Below, one piece after another: positions 1-4,568 of a DNA stretch of 6,189 bases; the stretch's first letter is position 1; every line of letters begins with the position of its first letter. The position numbers were made by a program, and so were the translations under genes. The stretch is from CAIKMD01 sp035533255. GTDB taxonomy: Bacteria; Pseudomonadota; Alphaproteobacteria; ATCC43930; CGMCC-115725. Below the pieces are notes generated by a model. The model did no database searches and had not been told where the DNA came from. It was given only the letters and a program-made list of their open reading frames with translations. The DNA lies in assembly GCA_035533255.1 (NCBI GenBank), contig DATLUE010000241.1, forward strand, positions 1 to 6,189. Reading direction: 5' to 3'.

Positions 1-20
1 AAGCCGATTTGCGGACGAAT

Positions 21-40
21 CGCTCGCTAATTCGCGAGCG
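21..40 (-). terminator. Stem-loop overlapping the stop codon of the HTH gene
   Basis: A perfect 7-bp inverted repeat (CGCTCGC at 21-27 and GCGAGCG at 34-40) encloses a 6-base loop that contains the TAG stop of the minus-strand gene. No T-run follows on the minus strand, so it is a weak or Rho-assisted terminator, or an mRNA 3'-end stabiliser, rather than a classic intrinsic terminator. Confidence 0.35.
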
Positions 41-1160
41 TCGCGACGTCGAGAACCACTGACGACGTCAGCACGCGGCCATCGAGATCCGGCTCGGGCA
101 GCACGAGGTTGAGATAGCGCGCATAGCGGTTGTCGATGACGCCCTCGAGCTCGTAATAAGCCGCACCCTCGCGCTTCGATCGCAAGATCCGCGTCTGGAC
201 CATCAGCGCGTAATCGGTATCGGGCCGCGCCAGGACATTGATCCCCTCGATCGCGCGCGGATCGAAGCCGAGGCCCGTGGCGACGTGATGCGAGATCACG
301 TCCTCGCCCGCGACGCCGAAGAGGCTGCTGGTGGTGAACGCGCCCATCTCGGCTGCGGCATGAACGATGTGCTCGGGCGCCTCGCCGTAAAGGCGCAGCA
401 GCGCGGCCAGGCGCGGATGGGTCACGGCATCGAGCGGCAGTCGCGCGACCCGCCACGGCTGGCGCTGGATGCGGACGATAAATGCGACCTTCTCGATGGC
501 GGCGGCGGCGAGCGGCGCGGTCGCGTGGATCGCCTCGACCCATTGGCGATCGATTTGCACGGCGCGCCGCACGGTGCGCAGGCGGTCCGCGCCGTCGTAG
601 AGCCAGTCGCAGCACGCCTCGGCTGCCGCCGCCGCAACCCGCCGGCCGTCGTGCCGGATCATCGCATCGCCGGACATTCGCTCGGTGACCGCGATCCACC
701 CGAACATGCGCATCGCATAGGCGGCAAGATCGCCGGCGCCGGCCGGCAGCCGCAGCGTCCGTTGCACATGCTCGGCGTGACCGCGCGGCGCCAGCGCGGT
801 GCTGCCATCCGCCGTGAACCAGTAATGGAACTCGCGGCCGAGGCCGCTGGTCTCGGCCACCCGGACCAGGATCTCGCGCGCGGCCGCCAGGACCGCATCG
901 TCGGAATTGCCGCCCGCCGCGCCTTCGGGCGCCAGCTCGCCGAACACCTCGGTCAGGAACGAGCGGTCGCCGCGGCGGACGAGAAACCGGGCGATCGAAT
1001 AAAGGTCCTCGGCGAGGACCCGCGTCTCGCCGCGCCACCAGCGCGCGACGGTGTTTTCCGAGCGGCCGATGGCACGGGCGATTTCCTTGAGGTGGAGCGA
1101 TGTGTGCGGATAGAGCCGCCGCCGCAACGCTTCCTGAAACCCGGCCTGAAAATCCGCCAT
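27..1160 (-). CDS. Helix-turn-helix DNA-binding protein with a large uncharacterised C-terminal region
   Basis: This 377-residue protein is probably a cytoplasmic transcriptional regulator. Residues about 23-60 look like a Cro/C1-type helix-turn-helix: LKEIARAIGRSENTVARWW has the usual pattern of a first helix, a turn at Gly32 and a recognition helix beginning SENTVARW. The remaining roughly 300 residues carry no motif I can name firmly. A region at about 150-190 (FGWIAVTERM, then an Ala-rich helix ending CCDWLYDG) and a C-terminal block at about 280-375 with alternating strands (YALMVQTRIL, YYELEGVIDNRYARYLNLVLP) could be a ligand-sensing, PAS-like fold; this is inference. The ATG at 1158-1160 has only a weak GGA ribosome-binding site 7 bases upstream, but it places the HTH at the normal N-terminal position. 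The gene is divergent from the small gene at 1291, and its stop codon lies within a stem-loop. The HTH call is fairly safe; the C-terminal role is unknown. Confidence 0.85.
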   Translation of the reverse strand: MADFQAGFQEALRRRLYPHTSLHLKEIARAIGRSENTVARWWRGETRVLAEDLYSIARFLVRRGDRSFLTEVFGELAPEGAAGGNSDDAVLAAAREILVRVAETSGLGREFHYWFTADGSTALAPRGHAEHVQRTLRLPAGAGDLAAYAMRMFGWIAVTERMSGDAMIRHDGRRVAAAAAEACCDWLYDGADRLRTVRRAVQIDRQWVEAIHATAPLAAAAIEKVAFIVRIQRQPWRVARLPLDAVTHPRLAALLRLYGEAPEHIVHAAAEMGAFTTSSLFGVAGEDVISHHVATGLGFDPRAIEGINVLARPDTDYALMVQTRILRSKREGAAYYELEGVIDNRYARYLNLVLPEPDLDGRVLTSSVVLDVATLAN

Positions 1161-1290
1161 TTACCGGTCCAACCACATTTGGCGATCGAGACCCCAAACC
1201 TGTATCGCCGATCGCGGGATGCTGGGTTGGAGCCGCCGACGCCCGATCCGTTCCATCTCAACTCTCTCCCGGCTCGTCGAGAGTAACGCC
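1161..1290. promoter_or_regulatory. Divergent intergenic region between the HTH gene and the 96-residue gene
   Basis: This 130-base region must carry the start signals of both divergent genes. It holds an inverted pair, GGCGAT at 1181-1186 and ATCGCC at 1204-1209, and each half touches a CGATCG palindrome (1183-1188 and 1209-1214). These could be operator half-sites for the adjacent HTH protein, but CGATCG is common in GC-rich alphaproteobacterial DNA, so this is inference. I see no convincing -35/-10 pair on either strand. A 6-bp stem (1261-1266 with 1279-1284) would cover the ribosome-binding site of the rightward gene. Confidence 0.35.
1279..1283 (+). promoter_or_regulatory. Ribosome-binding site fixing the start of the 96-residue protein
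   Basis: GAGAG ends 7 bases before the ATG at 1291, which is normal Shine-Dalgarno spacing. It supports that ATG over the in-frame upstream ATG at 1219, which would add a 24-residue Arg/Ser-rich extension. Confidence 0.5.
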
Positions 1291-1581
1291 ATGCAAGAGC
1301 CTAAGTATGCCGGCAAGTACGGGGTGGAGCAACAATTGGCGCTCCTGTCGAAATGGCTGGCCGAATCCGGCTTCGGCGAGGCGGCCATGCTGGTCAGCAC
1401 CGCCGCGATGTCGGTGAAAGATGCGACCGACCGCAAGCGCCTGGCGCGCCTGCGCAGCGGCGCCGCGCTCGTCGCCAGCCCGCTCGCGCCGCCGCCGCGC
1501 AACCTCGCGCCGCGCGAAATCCCGCTGCCCGAAATCCCGCTGCCCGAAATCCACGACAAGCGCCGGGCACGCAGCGCCTGA
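1291..1581 (+). CDS. Small protein of unknown function with a Pro-rich C-terminal tail
   Basis: This 96-residue protein is predicted to be cytoplasmic, with no signal peptide or membrane segment. Residues about 10-60 (VEQQLALLSKWLAESGFGEA and following) look helical and amphipathic. Residues about 66-88 are Pro-rich and include a perfect EIPLP-EIPLP repeat followed by EIHD, encoded by 15-base DNA units; the tail ends basic (DKRRARSA). I do not recognise the family. Evidence that it is a real gene: a well-spaced ribosome-binding site, G/C-rich third positions and a balanced composition, unlike the Arg/Ala-rich reading of the overlapping frame. It lies divergent from the HTH gene and 137 bases upstream of a co-directional gene, so a two-gene operon is possible. 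It could be a small accessory or partner protein of either neighbour, but nothing in the sequence demonstrates this. Confidence 0.65.
   Translation: MQEPKYAGKYGVEQQLALLSKWLAESGFGEAAMLVSTAAMSVKDATDRKRLARLRSGAALVASPLAPPPRNLAPREIPLPEIPLPEIHDKRRARSA
1516..1552 (+). repeat. 15-base in-frame tandem repeat (about 2.5 copies)
   Basis: GAAATCCCGCTGCCC occurs twice without mismatch (1516-1530 and 1531-1545) and is followed by a 7-base partial third copy (GAAATCC). The unit is a multiple of three and encodes EIPLP, so copy-number change would lengthen or shorten the Pro-rich tail without a frameshift. Confidence 0.9.
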
Positions 1582-1598
1582 GGGATGGAAACGCTTAC

Positions 1599-1654
1599 CC
1601 GCCACAATTCTCGACTTGGTCTTCGCCCCGGTCGCGGATTGAATTGTGCGGCGG
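1599..1654 (+). promoter_or_regulatory. Long inverted repeat between the 96- and 284-residue genes, enclosing a weak promoter-like pair
   Basis: CACAATTC (1603-1610) and GAATTGTG (1641-1648) are exact reverse complements. The stem extends by CCGC (1599-1602) pairing with GCGG (1651-1654), with a 2-base bulge, giving about 12 bp around a 30-base loop. A possible sigma-70-like pair lies inside: TTGGTC at 1616-1621 and TTGAAT at 1639-1644, 17 bases apart, with the -10 overlapping the right arm. It may therefore be an operator, a structured leader for the 284-residue gene or an inter-gene attenuator. There is no T-run, so a simple intrinsic terminator is less likely. The repeat is seen directly; its role is inference. 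Confidence 0.4.
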
Positions 1655-1706
1655 CCAATTCCGAAACGGGGCCTCGGGATGGCGCCGCCTGTGCATTTGT
1701 GGCCTC

Positions 1707-1713
1707 AAGGGAA
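1707..1713 (+). promoter_or_regulatory. Ribosome-binding site of the 284-residue protein
   Basis: AAGGGAA lies 5 bases before the ATG at 1719. It is a strong, well-spaced Shine-Dalgarno and shows that the long in-frame open extension upstream, which overlaps the 96-residue gene, is not translated as part of this protein. Confidence 0.65.
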
Positions 1714-1718
1714 CGTCC

Positions 1719-2573
1719 ATGAAAAATTTCAAATTTGCCGTTGCCGACCTTCATCGCATCGATCGCGATCTGGTCGACTATATCGACGCCTTTATTCCGG
1801 ACGAGATTTTTCCGCTCGAGCTGACGCGGATGGCCGGGGCGGAAATCATTCCGCCGCTCTTGAACGCGCTCGAGGACCAGGGGCTGCAAGCGGTCGTCGG
1901 CCGCGACCTCGGCACCGTCGAGCGACTCTATCGTACCAGCGGCGGCCGCATGAAGCGGCTGATCCAGACCAACGATCCGAAATATCATCCCAATGCGGGA
2001 CCGAACGACACGATGGTTCTCGCGCTCCTGCGCGACGGCGTTCCGCAAGGCTGCGTCGCCTCGCGCCTCTTGTGGTGCGAGCGCAGCATGGCCGAGGAGA
2101 TGGAAAGCGGACGGCTCTGGGTCTCGCACCCCTCGCTCTGGACGGCGGAAGATCGCTGCGTCGTCCGCGCCCCGACCGCGAGACGAATCCGCGCCTGCCA
2201 TGTGGTCTTCACCGGCTCGATCTATCTCGCGCAGGAAGTGACCGGCGGCACGACCTTGGCGGCGATGCTGCGGCTTCACTATCTCTGGGTGCTGTGCCAT
2301 TGGCGCTTCTCGTGGCTCACCGGCATCATCGAAGGCGCCTTGGCGCGGCGCCACATCTTCGACGTCTATGGGATGACGTCGCTCGAGGTCGGGATCTGGC
2401 GCACCCGCCCGGGCGAAGGCACCGAGCTGCATAAATACGAATTGCCGACCTGCGATCGCGAGACGGCGATCGCTTCCTGGCTCCGGCCGGAAACCGGCGA
2501 TCTCGCCCGCCCGCTCGGCTGGCCTTCGCTTGCGGTGCTGCCGCCGCAAGCCCTGCATGCCGAAGCCGTCTAA
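1719..2573 (+). CDS. Hypothetical protein, possibly GNAT-fold
   Basis: This 284-residue protein has no signal peptide or clear membrane segment and is probably cytoplasmic. I do not recognise a named family. Its order of elements resembles a GNAT acyltransferase: a strand-hairpin-strand at about 98-118 (TMVLALLRDGVPQGCVASRL), a second hydrophobic strand at about 161-170 (HVVFTGSIYL) followed by EVTGGTTLAAML, a long helix (LRLHYLWVLCHWRFSWLTGIIEGALARR, about 184-211) and a further strand (HIFDVYGM). The canonical acyl-CoA loop R/Q-x-x-G-x-G/A is not clearly present, so catalysis is uncertain. Trp and Cys are frequent in the middle region. The ATG at 1719 is fixed by a strong ribosome-binding site, which drops a low-complexity upstream extension. 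It follows the 96-residue gene on the same strand and converges on the MFS gene 55 bases away. The gene is secure; the GNAT idea is tentative. Confidence 0.8.
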   Translation: MKNFKFAVADLHRIDRDLVDYIDAFIPDEIFPLELTRMAGAEIIPPLLNALEDQGLQAVVGRDLGTVERLYRTSGGRMKRLIQTNDPKYHPNAGPNDTMVLALLRDGVPQGCVASRLLWCERSMAEEMESGRLWVSHPSLWTAEDRCVVRAPTARRIRACHVVFTGSIYLAQEVTGGTTLAAMLRLHYLWVLCHWRFSWLTGIIEGALARRHIFDVYGMTSLEVGIWRTRPGEGTELHKYELPTCDRETAIASWLRPETGDLARPLGWPSLAVLPPQALHAEAV

Positions 2574-2588
2574 GCCGCCGCACGCGCT

Positions 2589-2615
2589 CGCCGATCATCC
2601 GGGCGATGGTCGGCG
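2589..2615. terminator. Candidate bidirectional terminator stem-loop between convergent genes
   Basis: CGCCGATCAT (2589-2598) pairs with ATGGTCGGCG (2606-2615) to give a 10-bp stem with one T-G wobble and a 7-base loop. It sits in the 55-base gap between the stop codons of the 284-residue gene and the MFS gene. There is no T-tract on either side, so it is probably an mRNA 3'-end structure or Rho-assisted terminator. Confidence 0.4.
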
Positions 2616-2628
2616 GCCGCTTGGCGTC

Positions 2629-3924
2629 TCAGTGGCGCAGCGACGTCTCCCGCGCGCCCGGCATCGCCGCGAGCGCGGCGAGGCTGATCGCGAGACAGAC
2701 CATGACGTAATAGCAGGGCGCGAGGCGCTCGCCCGTCACCGCAATCAGCCAGGCGACCATCAAGGGCGAAAATCCGCCGAACAGGCTGACGCCGAGATTG
2801 TAGGCGATGGACATCGCGGTCGATCGCGTGCCGGTCGGGAACAGCTCGGCGAGGGCGGCGCTGAACGGCCCGGCATAGCCCGAAAACAGCAGGCCGAAGA
2901 ATACCGCGACGCTTGCGACCCGCGCGACGCTCGGCTGCGCCTCGAGCCACGCGAACGCGGGATAGAGCAGGATGATTCCGGCGGCGGCGGTCACCGCCAT
3001 GATGCGCCGGCGCCCCAGAATGTCGGAGCACCAGCCCATCAGCGGACAAAACACCATCATGACGAGGCCCGAGATCGCGGGGGCGACGAACGCCACCTCT
3101 GCCGGCAGATGCAGCACCTGCACGGCATAGGTCGGCATGAAGACGAGCAGGACGTAGAAGATCGCCGTGCCGCCGACGACCAGCGCGAAACCGATGCCGA
3201 GCGCGGCTTTGTGCGCCCGGAAGACTTCGGCAATCGGCGAATCCCCTTCCGGCGATCGGCCGCGGCGGAAATCCGGCGTCTCGTCGAGGCGCAGGCGCAT
3301 GAGAACGCCGACCGGGCCGATCAGCAATCCGATCGCGAAGGGCAGGCGCCAGCCCCAAGCATCGATCTCGGCGAGCGTCAATGTCCGGACCAGCAATCCG
3401 CCGATCAGCCCGGACAGCAGAACCGCCGCCCCTTGCCCCGCAAATTGCCAGGCGCCGAAATAGCCGCGCTGCGACGGCGGCGCGTGCTCGACCAGGAAGG
3501 TCGCCGCGGTCCCGAATTCGCCGCCCGCCGAGAGGCCCTGGAGCACGCGGGCCAAGACGATCAGCAGCGGCGCGGCGACGCCGATCGCGGCGTAGGACGG
3601 GGTGACAACGAGGATCGCGGTTCCGCACGTCATCAACCCGATGACGGCGACCAGCACCGATTTGCGGCCGTAGAGATCCGCGAAATTGCCGAGCACGATG
3701 CCGCCCAAGGGACGTACGCCATAGGCAACGCCAAAAACCGCAAGCGCCGACAGCAGCGAGCTCCAGGCGGCGCCGGTCGGGAAAAACAATTTCGCGATCG
3801 TCACGGCCATGTAGCCGTAGATCGTGAAATCGTACCATTCGAGCGCGTTGCCGGCGATCGCGGCCGCGAGCGTCCAGGCGGTGATCTTGCGCGTCGGCGT
3901 CGCGGCGTCGTTCAGGCGATGCAT
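2629..3924 (-). CDS. MFS transporter, metabolite:H+ symporter (MHS) family
   Basis: This 431-residue inner-membrane protein probably imports a small organic acid, amino acid or compatible solute with protons, like KgtP, ProP and related MHS carriers. Family signatures occur in order: GNALEWYDF (25-33) in helix 1; RPLGGIVLGNFADLYGRK (71-88), the loop 2-3 motif; LQGLSAGGEFG (128-138) in helix 4; GWRLPF (191-196); GWCSDILGRRR (297-307), the repeat of the loop motif before helix 9; and FPTGTRSTAMSIAYNLG (362-378) followed by GGFSP. Hydrophobic segments fit 12 helices and the length is normal. The start at 3922-3924 is preferred over an upstream in-frame ATG at 4065, because GGGAT lies about 7 bases before it and the extra 47 residues would be an Arg-rich tail not seen in this family. 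It is transcribed alone and divergent from the small gene at 4244. Substrate cannot be assigned. Confidence 0.95.
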   Translation of the reverse strand: MHRLNDAATPTRKITAWTLAAAIAGNALEWYDFTIYGYMAVTIAKLFFPTGAAWSSLLSALAVFGVAYGVRPLGGIVLGNFADLYGRKSVLVAVIGLMTCGTAILVVTPSYAAIGVAAPLLIVLARVLQGLSAGGEFGTAATFLVEHAPPSQRGYFGAWQFAGQGAAVLLSGLIGGLLVRTLTLAEIDAWGWRLPFAIGLLIGPVGVLMRLRLDETPDFRRGRSPEGDSPIAEVFRAHKAALGIGFALVVGGTAIFYVLLVFMPTYAVQVLHLPAEVAFVAPAISGLVMMVFCPLMGWCSDILGRRRIMAVTAAAGIILLYPAFAWLEAQPSVARVASVAVFFGLLFSGYAGPFSAALAELFPTGTRSTAMSIAYNLGVSLFGGFSPLMVAWLIAVTGERLAPCYYVMVCLAISLAALAAMPGARETSLRH

Positions 3925-4243
3925 CGGCTGATCCCGGCGCCCCGACAATCGCGGACCGCCCTCCCTTGGGCAACACAATCGCACATCGCCGCGCCCCTCT
4001 CTGGTCGGCACATCGGCATGCGTACGATAGCGTACCGACCGCGTCTCATCGCGCAGCGTCTGCAATTTTGGCGCGAGTGTACCGGCGTTGTTTCATCCGC
4101 GACACGTCCAACAGGTGCAAAATGCGCGTCAATCGTTGTTTTACATTGCGGCGACAAAATCGCCCGCTTACATCGTTGATCGGTCGTCGACATGACCCGG
4201 GCTCTTGTGCCGCGAACCTCGATCTGATTTTAGCAGCAGCGCG
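3925..4243. promoter_or_regulatory. 319-base divergent intergenic region with a repeat cluster
   Basis: I see no credible gene here; open frames crossing it are Arg-rich and lack start signals. It must contain the promoters of the MFS gene and of the small gene at 4244. A cluster at 4003-4040 combines a direct repeat GCGTAC at 4020-4025 and 4030-4035 (10 bases apart, one helical turn) with flanking inverted arms GGTCGG (4003-4008) and CCGACC (4035-4040), a layout compatible with a regulator-binding site. The stretch from about 4110 to 4175 is less GC-rich than the surroundings, with TACATT at 4142-4147 as a possible -10 but no good -35. Promoter positions are not resolved. Confidence 0.4.
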
Positions 4244-4492
4244 ATGCCGACTGTCGTAACCCAGAGCTACCGCGTCTATTTTCTCAGCGCGAAGAACCGC
4301 ATCGCTGACGCGCATGTTCTCGATTGCGCCGATGACCAGACCTGCGTGACGGCCGCGCTCGCGCTGCTTCGCCAGCATCCGGAATATCCGGCGGTCGAGA
4401 TTTGGCAAGATAGCCGTAAGGTTGGAACCTATCGTCTTCCGTCGAGCGACGCCGGCGACGGGCCGACACAAGCGGGCGAGCCGAGCGTATAG
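4244..4492 (+). CDS. Small conserved-type protein of unknown function (YRVYFL family)
   Basis: This is an 82-residue soluble protein. The core YRVYFLSAKNRIADAHVLDC (residues about 8-27), then a helix DDQTCVTAALALLRQH and a closing strand AVEIWQDSRKVGTYR, matches small hypothetical proteins that are very common in alphaproteobacteria, typically Y-R-V-Y-F-L, a D/N turn, an E/D-x-A-rich helix and a final V/I-E-V/I-W-x-x-x-R-x-V-x segment. Their function is not established as far as I know. The expected fold is a small alpha/beta unit (strand, strand, helix, strand). The ATG at 4244 begins just before the conserved core; no clear ribosome-binding site precedes it, and an in-frame TTG at 4205 would add 13 atypical residues. 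The C-terminal residues after about 66 are polar and probably disordered. It converges on the histidine kinase gene. Confidence 0.75.
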   Translation: MPTVVTQSYRVYFLSAKNRIADAHVLDCADDQTCVTAALALLRQHPEYPAVEIWQDSRKVGTYRLPSSDAGDGPTQAGEPSV

Positions 4493-4494
4493 CC

Positions 4495-4520
4495 GAAAAT
4501 TCGCCGGGCGCGGATTTTTC
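4495..4520 (+). terminator. Likely intrinsic terminator after the small YRVYFL-type gene
   Basis: Two bases after the TAG stop, GAAAA-TTCGC (4495-4504) pairs with GCGGA-T-TTTTC (4510-4520) around a 5-base loop, with one bulged T and one T-G wobble. The 3' arm ends in a five-base T-run on the plus strand and an A-run precedes the stem, the usual shape of an intrinsic terminator that can act in both directions. The GC core is short. Confidence 0.5.
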
Positions 4521-4540
4521 CAACGCCGTCTCGCCGGCAA

Positions 4541-4568
4541 CACCGATCAGGCCGCCATCTGATCGGTG
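4541..4568 (-). terminator. Perfect stem-loop overlapping the histidine kinase stop codon
   Basis: CACCGATCAG (4541-4550) and CTGATCGGTG (4559-4568) form a perfect 10-bp stem with an 8-base loop. The kinase stop codon (TGA on the minus strand, 4547-4549) lies in one arm and its last codons fill the rest. On the minus strand no T-run follows directly, although the A/T-rich hairpin at 4495-4520 lies shortly downstream. It probably forms or protects the 3' end of the kinase mRNA. Confidence 0.45.

Noticed and set aside
285..1286. A 333-residue open frame on the plus strand opposite the HTH gene
   Set aside because: Arg/Gly/Ala/His-rich shadow without motifs. The minus-strand frame carries a clear HTH at its N-terminus.
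1516..1552. Repeat considered as the start of a CRISPR array
   Set aside because: The units are only 15 bases, directly abutting with no spacers, and in frame within a coding sequence.
1599..1654. Inverted repeat considered as terminal repeats of a miniature mobile element
   Set aside because: The enclosed segment is only 30 bases and I see no flanking target-site duplication, so a regulatory or RNA-structural role is more likely.
1353..1718. N-terminal extension of the 284-residue protein in the same frame
   Set aside because: It overlaps the 96-residue gene, reads as Arg/Ala/Pro low-complexity sequence, and the strong ribosome-binding site at 1707-1713 points to the ATG at 1719.
1161..2558. 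A 465-residue open frame on the minus strand opposite the 96- and 284-residue genes
   Set aside because: Composition is low-complexity and Arg/Ala/Pro-rich, with no domain. The plus-strand genes have good ribosome-binding sites.
3925..4065. Longer start for the MFS transporter (47 extra residues)
   Set aside because: The added segment is Arg-rich and not typical of MHS carriers, which begin shortly before the GNxxEWYDF helix; GGGAT near 3932-3935 supports the start at 3924.
2530..4179. A 549-residue open frame on the plus strand opposite the MFS gene
   Set aside because: It is Arg/Asp/Gln/His-rich with no recognisable domain and runs antisense to a transporter with complete family signatures; long antisense frames are expected in GC-rich DNA.
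4046..4543. A 165-residue minus-strand open frame covering the small YRVYFL-type gene
   Set aside because: Arg-rich throughout with no domain, and antisense to a protein matching a common family pattern.
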